Source: Treponema sp.
Lineage (GTDB): Bacteria; Spirochaetota; Spirochaetia; Treponematales; Rectinemataceae
NCBI GenBank assembly: GCA_017849315.1
Contig: JAFIHQ010000105.1
Coordinates: 1 to 34,413 of the forward strand
Reading direction: 5' to 3'
Length of the DNA: 34,413 bases
Within the stretch, counting starts at the first letter, position 1. Each line of letters starts with the position of its first letter. Shown one piece after another: positions 1 to 7,689 of this stretch. The notes under the pieces were generated by a model. It was not told where the DNA came from, did not search any database, and saw nothing but the letters and a program-made list of their open reading frames with translations. A program made the position numbers and the translations under genes.

Positions 1-237
1 CGCGAGGCGAGGCCGTCGCTTGTGCGCTCGCTCACCATTGCCACGATCAGTCTTATCGGCGCGACGGCTTCTGCTGGCCTTGTTGGCGGGGGTGGTTTAG
101 GGGATCTGGCATATCGATTTGGCTTTGTCCGCTACGAGAATTCGGTGATGTATGTCACGGTCCTGCTCCTCATCGTGCTCGTGCAGGTAGTGCAGTCCCT
201 GGGCGATTTTGTTGCGCGGAAGATATCGAAGGAATGA
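1..237 (+). CDS. metI: Methionine ABC transporter permease MetI (C-terminal part)
   Basis: This is the last 78 codons of an inner-membrane permease whose 5' end lies outside the window; the frame is open from base 1. The segment beginning EARPSLVRSLTIATISLIGA, followed by the GGGGLGDLA signature and a final hydrophobic helix, matches the C-terminus of MetI, the membrane subunit of the MetNIQ D/L-methionine importer. In that family the conserved EAxPSL region contacts the ATPase MetN. The rest of the met transporter should lie upstream. After the TGA the sequence is purine-rich with short repeats and no clear terminator hairpin. Identity is confident from the signature; substrate specificity is assumed from the family. 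Confidence 0.88.
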   Translation, partial: REARPSLVRSLTIATISLIGATASAGLVGGGGLGDLAYRFGFVRYENSVMYVTVLLLIVLVQVVQSLGDFVARKISKE

Positions 238-290
238 TCGAAAGGACGAAAAGAACGAACAAAGAACAGCCACGGCTTAGGGGCGATGGC

Positions 291-326
291 TTAGGGCGAC
301 GTGGTATAAGTGGTATAATCGGATGT
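291..326 (+). promoter_or_regulatory. Putative extended -10 promoter for the UPF0303 gene
   Basis: An extended -10 element, TGG followed by a perfect TATAAT, sits at 311-319, with only a weak -35 (TTAGGG, 291-296) 17 nt upstream. Initiation would fall near 326, about 45 nt before the preferred ATG. The related string GTGGTATAAG lies directly upstream, so the element is partly duplicated. Confidence 0.45.
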
Positions 327-370
327 ATATTCCGATTGACACGACAAAAACGCGGCAAAAAGGAGTTTGT

Positions 371-868
371 ATGTCGGATGATTACGCAGAAACACTGAAA
401 AAACTCGACGCAGAATTCGAAGCGCTGCAGTTTGACCGGTTCGGCTTTGAAGAAGCCTGGGCAATTGGCAACGATTTGGTCCAGACTGGCTTACGCGAAA
501 AACTCGGCATCGCGATAGACGTCACGGTAAACGGGCAGACCCTGTTCCACGCGGGCCTTCCTGGAAGTTCGCCGGACAACGACCACTGGATTGAGCGGAA
601 GGTGCATGTGGTGCAGCGCTTCCACAAAAGTTCACTCTTTATCGCGACACAGCTCAGACAAAAAGGCAAAACGATGGAGGAAGAATACGCTATTCCGTCA
701 GCGGAATTTGCGGCCTCGGGCGGCGCCGTTCCCATCCGCGTGCGCGGTGTAGGCGTCATTGGCGCCGTCACGGTGTCCGGCTTACGCGACTACGAGGACC
801 ACGACATGGCCGCCGCGGCCATCAGGCGCAGCATCAATAGCAGCGTCAGTACCCATAGGGGGCAATGA
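371..868 (+). CDS. UPF0303 / HbpS-like (heme-degrading domain) protein
   Basis: The 165-residue product resembles the UPF0303 family, which shares the HbpS/GlcG-like fold annotated as a heme-degrading domain (PF03928 type). Conserved-looking elements are the LREKLGIAIDVTVNGQTLFHAGLPG segment near the N-terminus, the WIERKVHVVQRFHKSS stretch, and the glycine-rich GAVPIRVRGVGVIGAVTVSGL block near the C-terminus. I place the start at ATG 371 because AAGGAG lies just upstream at good spacing. A longer frame back to 323 has no ribosome binding site and would start inside the predicted promoter region. It is probably cytosolic. The biochemical role is poorly defined even for characterised relatives, so no reaction is assigned. 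Confidence 0.75.
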   Translation: MSDDYAETLKKLDAEFEALQFDRFGFEEAWAIGNDLVQTGLREKLGIAIDVTVNGQTLFHAGLPGSSPDNDHWIERKVHVVQRFHKSSLFIATQLRQKGKTMEEEYAIPSAEFAASGGAVPIRVRGVGVIGAVTVSGLRDYEDHDMAAAAIRRSINSSVSTHRGQ

Positions 869-906
869 CACGTTGAAGCCACTGTGCTCCTCCCCGGGGT
901 TACCCC

Positions 907-950
907 TTGTCATATTATACAAATTATATATATAACTTGTACAATATTAT
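907..950 (+). promoter_or_regulatory. AT-rich dyad and possible promoter upstream of the polyferredoxin gene
   Basis: Arms ATATTATACAAATT (912-925) and AACTTGTACAATAT (934-947) are inverted with 12 of 14 positions matching, separated by an 8-nt AT spacer. The right arm contains the palindrome TTGTACAA. A possible sigma-70 promoter overlaps it: TTGTCA at 907-912 and TATATA at 929-934, 16 nt apart. This looks like an operator on a promoter. It does not match the FNR or Rex consensus that I know. Confidence 0.35.
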
Positions 951-1022
951 AAGCTGCCCTTAGAAACCCAAATTGGAGGCTAGAACGCGACAAGATTGTT
1001 CTAGACCACAGGAGGAGCCCCG

Positions 1023-2561
1023 ATGGCCAAAAAAATCGAGAAGATCCAGCTTGCGAGAAGGATTTCACTAGGCGTATTTTTCGTGGCGTTTACTGTGCTT
1101 ACGATTCTGCATCAAAAGGTTCAGAACATGCCCTCTGTCGATTCTCTTGATCCTTTTGGGGGCATAGAGACACTTTTCAAGTATATCGCCGGTGGCGAAT
1201 TAGTTAAGAAAATAATGCCTTCGAACCTTGTGCTCTTGGCTGCAATCATAATCTTGGGCGTGGTGCTCTCGCGGTTTTTCTGTGGTTGGATCTGTGCGTT
1301 CGGTGCACTTCAGGGTATGTTTGGTTGGATCGGAAAAAAGCTTTTTAAGAAGCGCCGCGTTGTACCGGAAAAACTTGACAGGGCGCTTCGCTGGATCAAA
1401 TATCCTCTACTCGCAGGCATCGTATATTTTACGTGGACGACCGGGACATTGATAATCCGGCCCTATGATCCGCTTGCGGCGTATGCGCACCTGTCCGCTG
1501 GAATCGCCTCAGTATGGGCGGAATTTGCCGTCGGGCTCATTATTCTGGTTGTGGTTCTCGTTCTATCGACACTGTACGAAAGAGCCTTCTGCAAGTATCT
1601 GTGCCCACTGGGGGCGGTGAACTCGATCCTCGGCCGAATCCCGCTCTTTAGGATAAAGCGCGATTCCACAACGTGCATCTCGTGTTCGAAGTGCGATCGC
1701 GTCTGTCCAATGAATGTCGATGTGTCGAATGCCAAGACAATAACTTCTCCGGAATGTATCGGCTGCATGGAGTGCGTGACCTCATGCCCCACAAAAAAGG
1801 ACACGCTCTATACGACGCTTGCAGGGAAGAAAGTCAAAACCAGTACCATCGTTATTGTGGGATTGGCAATTTACTTGGGCGCACTGGGTATCGGCGCACT
1901 GACGGGCAAGTTGGATTTTGTCGGTCCTAGCCTTAAAGAACAGGCAACCAGTGGAACGCTCAAAATTGAGGACATACGTGGATCTTCGACATGGGCAGAG
2001 CTTGCGGAATCGTTCAACGTCAGTCTCACAGAATTATACAAGACGGCCAATGTCGATGGAACAAAGGTGCCCCCAGATACGAAGCTTAAGGATACTGGTG
2101 CGCTCATTGGCAGAACGTTCGAAGCAGATGAAGCCCGATTAGCTGTAGCAACCTTACTCGGTATCCCCTATAGCGGCGAGAATGGTACGACCCCCTCTGC
2201 ATCCGTTCAGCCCGTGGAGGCCGCTCAGACTGGTGAGGCTGTGCAGGGTGCGCCGGCTGTTCCTGAGAAGGCCGTGGAACCGACCAAAGTCACCAAACCA
2301 TCCACGCTTGCAGAACCGGCAGCATCTGTTGTGCCAGCAGCACCTGCCGCATCTGAAGGCGCACTTGTAGTGCCCGATGGTTTTGTTCTTGAAGGAACTA
2401 TGACCATAAAGGATATTGCCGCTGCATTGAATGTCTCGGAAGCCAAGATCATCGAAAAGTTGCAACTTCCTGCGGATATCTCTGTAACAACGCCGCTTCG
2501 CGATATGAAGGACCAATACGGCTATACAATGACCACACTTAAGGAGCGGTTTGCTCAGTAA
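1023..2561 (+). CDS. NapH/NosR-like membrane polyferredoxin with two C-terminal repeat domains
   Basis: This 512-residue protein combines membrane helices with iron-sulfur motifs, as in NapH/NosR/CcoG-type electron carriers. Helices lie at about 12-30, 68-86, 125-145, 163-183 and 274-294. Conserved C-x3-C pairs at Cys87/91 and Cys190/194 carry the family's FCGW and CKYLCPLGA signatures. Two ferredoxin-type 4Fe-4S motifs follow: Cys218/221/224/228 and Cys245/248/251/255. Residues 310-362 and 456-510 form two related soluble repeats (a W/M-T-hydrophobic start, a short helix, then a TxLKD-like end) around an Ala/Pro/Val-rich linker. The start is set by AGGAGG before ATG 1023. It probably passes electrons between membrane and soluble partners; the partner is unknown because no oxidoreductase lies next to it. 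Confidence 0.82.
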   Translation: MAKKIEKIQLARRISLGVFFVAFTVLTILHQKVQNMPSVDSLDPFGGIETLFKYIAGGELVKKIMPSNLVLLAAIIILGVVLSRFFCGWICAFGALQGMFGWIGKKLFKKRRVVPEKLDRALRWIKYPLLAGIVYFTWTTGTLIIRPYDPLAAYAHLSAGIASVWAEFAVGLIILVVVLVLSTLYERAFCKYLCPLGAVNSILGRIPLFRIKRDSTTCISCSKCDRVCPMNVDVSNAKTITSPECIGCMECVTSCPTKKDTLYTTLAGKKVKTSTIVIVGLAIYLGALGIGALTGKLDFVGPSLKEQATSGTLKIEDIRGSSTWAELAESFNVSLTELYKTANVDGTKVPPDTKLKDTGALIGRTFEADEARLAVATLLGIPYSGENGTTPSASVQPVEAAQTGEAVQGAPAVPEKAVEPTKVTKPSTLAEPAASVVPAAPAASEGALVVPDGFVLEGTMTIKDIAAALNVSEAKIIEKLQLPADISVTTPLRDMKDQYGYTMTTLKERFAQ

Positions 2562-2586
2562 CGTTAGGCGATTCAAGAATCTCCTC

Positions 2587-2618
2587 AATCTCCTCGGGCC
2601 ATCTTCCGAGGAGATTTT
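2587..2618 (+). terminator. Rho-independent terminator after the polyferredoxin gene
   Basis: A perfect 11-bp stem, AATCTCCTCGG (2587-2597) with CCGAGGAGATT (2606-2616), has an 8-nt loop and runs into a short T tract (2615-2618). It lies between two convergent genes, 26 nt after the plus-strand stop codon. Confidence 0.8.
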
Positions 2619-2637
2619 GGTCTTGACCTAAAGCAGG

Positions 2638-3483
2638 CTATTGCCGCTTTGTAGATTTCCTGAGGTAGACAAACCAGTACGAGCAGCCCACAAACACGAC
2701 GCCGCCGACAATGTTGCCCAGCGTAACGGGCAGGAGGTTGTTCAGTAGAAAGCTGCCCCAGTTGAGGTGAGCGATCTTCTCGGGCGACACGCCAAGGCTG
2801 AGGGCTGCCTGGTACCAGGCGTCGTTGTTTTTGGCCAAAATGCCGGCGGGAATGTAGTACATGTTCGCGATGCTGTGCTCGAATCCGGAAGTCACGAAGA
2901 GCCAGATTGGGAAGAAAATCGAAAAGATTTTGCCGATGATATCGTTCGCTGCCGAGGCCATCCACACGGCGGTGCAGACCAGACAGTTGCACAAAATGCC
3001 CATAACAAAGGCATTCAGGAACGAAAGGCTCGTTTTGCCGGCAGCCACTTTGATGGTGTAACCGCCCAGCGCTCCTGCGGAAAGATCAAGCTGTCCGGAA
3101 GCCTGAATCAGGAGGACGACGATCATTGCGCCAATAAAATTCCCGAGGTAAACGAAGAACCAGTTCCGGAGCATTGCGCCGACTTTGACTTTCTTTTCCA
3201 GCACGCCGATGATGATAAGGCTGTTGCCGGTAAAAAGCTCGGCCCCCGCCACGATGACCATCATGAGGCCCGCGGTAAAGAGCGCGCCCGAGACCAATTT
3301 GGCGACGCCCACAGACGCTATGGTGTGAACGGCGACGTTGGAGCCTGCCCCTGCAAAGGCGATAAACGCCCCCGCCATGATGCCCAATACCAGCTGTTTG
3401 ATGGGTGTCAGCGCCGCTTTGGTGCTGGCTGTGTTGACGTAGTTTGCTGCGACTTCCCCGGGAAGATAATATGCGCGGTCCAT
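2638..3483 (-). CDS. Formate/nitrite transporter (FNT) family channel
   Basis: The 281-residue membrane protein matches the FNT family (FocA, NirC, HSC), homopentameric channels for small monovalent anions such as formate, nitrite or hydrosulfide. Hallmarks are the AELFTGN loop at residues 81-87 and the GFEHSIANMYYIP segment around 200-212. That segment holds the conserved pore histidine (His203) and Asn207. GILCNCLVC in the middle of the protein is also typical. Six hydrophobic helices are visible and length is normal. A strong AGGAGG precedes the ATG. The gene is monocistronic, convergent with the polyferredoxin gene, and has its own promoter. I cannot tell which anion it carries, so no symbol is given. 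Confidence 0.9.
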   Translation of the reverse strand: MDRAYYLPGEVAANYVNTASTKAALTPIKQLVLGIMAGAFIAFAGAGSNVAVHTIASVGVAKLVSGALFTAGLMMVIVAGAELFTGNSLIIIGVLEKKVKVGAMLRNWFFVYLGNFIGAMIVVLLIQASGQLDLSAGALGGYTIKVAAGKTSLSFLNAFVMGILCNCLVCTAVWMASAANDIIGKIFSIFFPIWLFVTSGFEHSIANMYYIPAGILAKNNDAWYQAALSLGVSPEKIAHLNWGSFLLNNLLPVTLGNIVGGVVFVGCSYWFVYLRKSTKRQ

Positions 3484-3510
3484 CCTCGCCTCCTATTTTT
3501 CGAAGTGAGG

Positions 3511-3539
3511 ATTATATCGAGACCACTCCTTTATGTCGA
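3511..3539 (-). promoter_or_regulatory. Sigma-70-type promoter of the FNT gene
   Basis: On the minus strand a -35 TCGACA (3534-3539) is followed after exactly 17 nt by a perfect TATAAT (3511-3516). The start would be near 3504, about 20 nt before the ATG, leaving room for the AGGAGG site. Confidence 0.7.
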
Positions 3540-3615
3540 GAAGTTTTTTATGTGCGGTGCATCGCGCGCTCATCGCCACGTCGTAACGACTCGCGGCGCG
3601 TTCAATAGTGGCCTA

Positions 3616-3963
3616 TCAATAATGATCGCCTTCTGGCGGCACGATGCAGATAAAGCGGAAATCTCCATGCCCTGTGTTCACAAATTGATGGAGTTTCCCT
3701 GCTTCGATATAGTCCACTGACCCTTTTCTTACAGGGTGAGCGACGCCATCGATATAGAGCAGGCCTTCTCCCTCAAGTATGTAATTCACGTGCCACCAGG
3801 TATGCGAGTGCATCGAAGTATTCCCGCCCTCCGCCAGGGTGAAAATGCGCATGTAGCCGTCCTGCCAGCCGTCGCGCGGCCCCACCGCAATCTGCTTCTT
3901 TACGCCCTCTATACCTTCGCCCGTCAATTCGACCGACTTAACTTCGTCTTCGTGTGTTATCAT
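3616..3963 (-). CDS. Small single-domain cupin protein
   Basis: The 115-residue product is a single cupin barrel. Motif 1 reads GGNTSMHSHTWWHVNYILEG: two histidines are in the usual HxH places, but a histidine sits where most metal cupins have glutamate. Motif 2 reads GSVDYIEAGKLHQFVN and has the expected histidine and asparagine. Such proteins bind a metal and act as sensors, isomerases or dioxygenases; no substrate can be inferred. A frame extended to 3978 exists, but neither start has a Shine-Dalgarno sequence. I choose ATG 3963 because a promoter (TTGTCA 3993-3998, 17 nt, TATCTT 3970-3975) would start transcription at about that base, giving a leaderless mRNA. Confidence 0.75.
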   Translation of the reverse strand: MITHEDEVKSVELTGEGIEGVKKQIAVGPRDGWQDGYMRIFTLAEGGNTSMHSHTWWHVNYILEGEGLLYIDGVAHPVRKGSVDYIEAGKLHQFVNTGHGDFRFICIVPPEGDHY

Positions 3964-3969
3964 GGCTAT

Positions 3970-3998
3970 AAGATACAAAGGTGGTATCGAGGTGACAA
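3970..3998 (-). promoter_or_regulatory. Putative promoter giving a leaderless cupin transcript
   Basis: Minus-strand TTGTCA (3993-3998), a 17-nt spacer and TATCTT (3970-3975) put the expected start at about 3963, the A of the ATG. No ribosome binding site is present, which agrees with a leaderless message. Confidence 0.4.
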
Positions 3999-4234
3999 GG
4001 CACGCAGAAACTGGTTCCCCGCGCTTTTCTCAAATCTTCAAGTCCCACCCGCGTTATGCGCTCTTCCAATTTGCGAATCTCATTTCGCGACGATGACAAC
4101 GGGGTATTTTTCTTCAATTATGATGAGCCTTGGAATTTAGACGATAGTTGAAGAGAACTAAGGTTGGCAGATGGCTTCTTCCAAACAGAGAAGCAGAGTG
4201 TCCAAAAAAACGTCCGTACCTCTAACCGGGAAAT

Positions 4235-7200
4235 TTACACCGATCTTGACGAACAAAACGTTTTTTGCGTCAGTTCATCGGCGATCATCTCTGCCTGTTT
4301 GAGCACAGTTTCTGTCGCTAGCGCCTGCATATCTGGCGGATAGCCGTACTGTCGCAGCGTGCGCTTAACCATCACCTTGAGCCTTGCCTTCACGCTTTCC
4401 TTTATGGTCCAATCGATTGTGGCGTTCTGCCTTACCTTTTGATAGAGAACTATGGCGAGTTCCCGCAGTGTTTCCTTCTGCATCAACTCTTGTGCGCTCG
4501 TGTTATCCGCAATTGCAGTGTAAAAAGCATATTCATAGTCCGATAAACCCATCTCCGCCGGTTGCTTATCTATACGCTGAATTTCTTTGCTTAACTCGAT
4601 CAGTTCATCGATCACTTCGACAGCGGTGACGACCTTGTTGTAGTATCGCTGAAGAGACTCTTCCAGCATCTCCATAAGAGTATGGCTCTGCACTAGATTT
4701 TTCTTCATTCTCCCCTTGATCTCGTCGTTTAAAAGCTTCTTTAACACCTCCACTGCGATGTTTTGGTGCTCCATGTTCTTTACTTCTAGCAGGAATTCTT
4801 CAGAAAGGATGGAAATATCCGGTTTCTTTATACCGGCTGCATCAAAGACATCGATTACCTTTTCCGTGACCAAAGCCTGGTCGATAATTTGCTTGACGGT
4901 GGTCTCTATTTCTTCATCTGTTTTCCCACTTCCCGTGCTATCAAACTTCACCAGTCTGGCTTTCACCGCCTGATAGAACGCCACTTCTTCCTTGACTGCT
5001 GTCGCCCGCTCGTGTGGAATAGCGATGGCGAACGCCTTTGATAGGGCAGTAACTTCATCAACATAACGTTTTTTGCCGTCTTCAAGACCAAGAACATGAT
5101 CCTCGGCGGCGAGAATAATCGACAGGCGTTCTGAAGTGCTTGCGGTAAAATATCGCTGGTAATTGAATCCGTGAAACATCTGCGCAATGACTTCCAGCTT
5201 TTCAAGCATAACCTGAACAGCCTCTTCCTGAAGGACCGCAGGATCGCCCCTGCCGCCACTGTCAGCATAAAAGGCAAGCGCCTCTTTCAAATCAGCGGCA
5301 ATCCCGAGGTAATCCACGATCAGGCCACCAGGCTTGTCCTTATAGACCCTATTTACCCGCGCGATTGCCTGCATCAGTGTATGCCCTCTCATGGGCTTAT
5401 CAAGATACATAGTGTGAAGACATGGCACATCGAAGCCAGTGAGCCACATATCGCACACGATGACCAGTTTGAGTTCATCCTGCGGGTCTTTCATTCGCTC
5501 CGCCAGCATGCGCCGTTGTTCCTTTGTGGTGTGGTGCCGTGAAAGCTCAGGGCCATCCGATGATGCAGAGGTAATAACCACCTTGATGGAACCCTTTTTG
5601 AGGTCATCGTCCTGCCATTCTGGTCTTATTTTGATTATTTCATCATAGAGGCTGACGGCGATGAATCGAGACATCGCCACCACCATGGCTTTACCTTCAA
5701 AAGCCTGCTGGCGCTGCTCGAAATGAGACACAATATCTTTTGCAATGTGCCGAATTCGATCGCTGCTCCCTATCAGCGCTTCCAGCTGAGTCCATTTAGC
5801 CCTTGTCTTTTGTGTTTCGGCAAGTTCATCGAGTTTGAGTTCCTTATCCAGGTCGTTGATGAGTCTTTTCCCCTGTTCACTCAATTCGATTTTTGCGAGT
5901 CTGCTTTCGTAGTATATCTTCACGATGGCGCCGTCTTCCTGCGCTTGTGAGATGTCGTAGATGTCGACATAGTTACCAAAGACAGCTGGAGTGTTTCTAT
6001 CCTCTTTTTCTATTGGTGTACCCGTAAAACCGATATAGGTGGCATTGGGCAGGGCATCCCGCATGTACTTGGCAAAACCATACACGGTTTTTTTGCCAAC
6101 CACGTTTCCCTGTTCATCCTTTTCGTCTATCGTCTTTGCCCTGAAGCCATACTGGGTTCGATGAGCCTCATCGACGATTACCACGATGTTCCGTCTATCG
6201 GATAGCTGTGGATATATGTTACCCTCTTCCGGCTGGAACTTCTGAATCGTAGTAAAGACCACACCACCCGAGGCGACGTTGAGCAGTTCTTGTAAGTGTT
6301 CTCTATTCTCCGCCTGAACAGGATCCTGCCTGAGGAGTTGTTTTGAGGACGCAAAGGTATCGAAAAGCTGGTCATCCAGGTCGTTCCTGTCGGTAATGAC
6401 TAATATTGTTGGATTATCCAGCATTTGAATGATCTTGCCTGCAAAGAACACCATGGAAAGCGATTTTCCGCTTCCTTGCGTGTGCCATATCACGCCTCCC
6501 TTATGATCTCCCACAGCCTGAGTACGCACACTGGCAAGTCCATAATTCTCAGGGGCTTCTTTGACACTACCGGCCTCCTTTACGGCGGCATAGCCAGACG
6601 CCCGCAGGGTAGACTCCACAGCCTTATTTACCGCAAAATATTGATGATAGTAGGCCATCTTCTTGACAGTCTGAATGGATACGATACCAGTTTCTTTATC
6701 CTCTCTTTTGGATTTTTCAAACACGATAAAATGATGAATAAGGTCAAGAAGCGTTTTTTTGTTCAGCATGCCTCTGATAAGGGTTTCGAGCTGGCTTACC
6801 AGCCTGGATTCGTCCTTTGTGCCATCTATTGATTTCCACGCCATAAAATGACTGTAACCAGAGGAGATGGAGCCTGCCTTTGCCTCGAGCCCATCGGAGA
6901 TCACGATGAAGCCGTTATACGTAAATATGCCCGGAATCGTCTGTTTATAGGTTTGAATCTGGTTAAAGGCGGATCGCACTGTTGCCTGTTCATCTGCCGG
7001 GTTCTTCAACTCCATGACGACAAGTGGAATGCCGTTGACAAATAGGACGATGTCGGGACGCTTGTTGTTGTTACCTTCTATAACGGTATATTGATTGACC
7101 ACTAGAAATTCGTTGTTTTCTGGATTCTTATAATCGATGAGCCATACCAAATCTCCCCGTTCTACACCATCCCTTCTGTACTGTACCCGAATTCCTTCCG

Positions 7201-7483
7201 TGAGCATTCTGTGAAAGGCTTCGTTGTTTACAATGAGTTCTTGCGACCCAAAGCGCTGAATCTGCTTGATAGCATCGTCCTGCGCATCGACAGGAACTCC
7301 CGGGTTGATGCGTCCAATAGCGTTCCTCAGCCTTTGTAGTAAAAGCACTTCCTCCAAAGATTGCCTCTCCGCCCTATCCCCATCCGGCGCAATATCGGGA
7401 CCGGCACAGCACTGGTAGCCGTTTCCATCAAGGAGTTCGATGGCAAATTCTTCGATATCAGATTCGGTGATTCTGGAAGCCAT
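4235..7483 (-). CDS. hsdR: Type I restriction enzyme R subunit (HsdR)
   Basis: This is the ATP-dependent translocase and nuclease subunit of a type I restriction-modification system; it assembles with HsdM and HsdS and cuts unmethylated DNA after translocation. Counting from the longest frame (1089 residues), the PD-(D/E)xK nuclease motif appears as Asp151 in RPDIVLF and Glu165-x-Lys167 in VVMELKNP. Walker A is HTQGSGKSLS (341-350), and the DEAH box is VDEAHRTQYG (444-453). Later helicase motifs include GFTGTPIE and the QAIARVNR motif VI. I prefer ATG 7483 (1082 residues), which has AGAGGG upstream; the alternative ATG at 7504 lies inside a palindrome. It is the last gene of the operon and looks full length. 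Confidence 0.95.
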   Translation of the reverse strand: MASRITESDIEEFAIELLDGNGYQCCAGPDIAPDGDRAERQSLEEVLLLQRLRNAIGRINPGVPVDAQDDAIKQIQRFGSQELIVNNEAFHRMLTEGIRVQYRRDGVERGDLVWLIDYKNPENNEFLVVNQYTVIEGNNNKRPDIVLFVNGIPLVVMELKNPADEQATVRSAFNQIQTYKQTIPGIFTYNGFIVISDGLEAKAGSISSGYSHFMAWKSIDGTKDESRLVSQLETLIRGMLNKKTLLDLIHHFIVFEKSKREDKETGIVSIQTVKKMAYYHQYFAVNKAVESTLRASGYAAVKEAGSVKEAPENYGLASVRTQAVGDHKGGVIWHTQGSGKSLSMVFFAGKIIQMLDNPTILVITDRNDLDDQLFDTFASSKQLLRQDPVQAENREHLQELLNVASGGVVFTTIQKFQPEEGNIYPQLSDRRNIVVIVDEAHRTQYGFRAKTIDEKDEQGNVVGKKTVYGFAKYMRDALPNATYIGFTGTPIEKEDRNTPAVFGNYVDIYDISQAQEDGAIVKIYYESRLAKIELSEQGKRLINDLDKELKLDELAETQKTRAKWTQLEALIGSSDRIRHIAKDIVSHFEQRQQAFEGKAMVVAMSRFIAVSLYDEIIKIRPEWQDDDLKKGSIKVVITSASSDGPELSRHHTTKEQRRMLAERMKDPQDELKLVIVCDMWLTGFDVPCLHTMYLDKPMRGHTLMQAIARVNRVYKDKPGGLIVDYLGIAADLKEALAFYADSGGRGDPAVLQEEAVQVMLEKLEVIAQMFHGFNYQRYFTASTSERLSIILAAEDHVLGLEDGKKRYVDEVTALSKAFAIAIPHERATAVKEEVAFYQAVKARLVKFDSTGSGKTDEEIETTVKQIIDQALVTEKVIDVFDAAGIKKPDISILSEEFLLEVKNMEHQNIAVEVLKKLLNDEIKGRMKKNLVQSHTLMEMLEESLQRYYNKVVTAVEVIDELIELSKEIQRIDKQPAEMGLSDYEYAFYTAIADNTSAQELMQKETLRELAIVLYQKVRQNATIDWTIKESVKARLKVMVKRTLRQYGYPPDMQALATETVLKQAEMIADELTQKTFCSSRSV

Positions 7484-7496
7484 TTTGCCCTCTTTT

Positions 7497-7561
7497 TGTC
7501 TCATCTATGAGACATATCTCGTTTTGTGTCTCACAAAATGCATTCCGTGAGACACAAAACG
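7497..7561. promoter_or_regulatory. Paired palindromes with four TGTCTCAY half-sites before hsdR
   Basis: The first palindrome is TGTCTCAT (7497-7504), CT, ATGAGACA (7507-7514). The second is a perfect 15-bp inverted repeat, CGTTTTGTGTCTCAC (7520-7534) and GTGAGACACAAAACG (7547-7561), with a 12-nt spacer. Both contain the half-site TGTCTCAY twice in inverted orientation. This could be a tandem operator controlling hsdR separately from the upstream genes. As RNA, the larger one would fold into a stable hairpin between the small ORF and hsdR. No T tract follows, so a simple terminator is unlikely. Confidence 0.65.
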
Positions 7562-7689
7562 GTCCCAAAATGAGAAATATATGCTAAATTCTTTCTACTC
7601 CTAACATCTTGCGTAAGTAATATAACTTGCACTGTATCTCTACTGTTGTTCTTCAGAAATTCAAATACAAATTCATCAACATTGGTCAT
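7531..7689 (-). CDS. Small ORF of 52 codons between the Abi_C-like gene and hsdR
   Basis: The predicted 52-residue protein begins MTNVDEFVFEFLKNNSRD and ends TECIL. Its ATG overlaps the stop of the preceding Abi_C-like gene in an ATGA arrangement, and AAGGAGG lies shortly upstream, so translational coupling is plausible. Its last codons run through the large inverted repeat. I recognise no family. It could be a real small protein, the N-terminal remnant of a lost gene, or merely an open frame. The coupling and the ribosome binding site are the main arguments for a gene, although that AAGGAGG also encodes the end of the upstream protein. Confidence 0.4.
   Translation of the reverse strand: MTNVDEFVFEFLKNNSRDTVQVILLTQDVRSRKNLAYISHFGTVLCLTECIL

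Noticed and set aside
2767..3720. 317-codon plus-strand frame opposite the FNT gene
   Set aside because: It is a mirror of the FNT coding strand, rich in His/Asp/Gly, with no known domain.
4190..4235. Possible terminator of hsdR (minus-strand T7 tract after CCG...CGG)
   Set aside because: The stem would be only three base pairs, too weak to claim.
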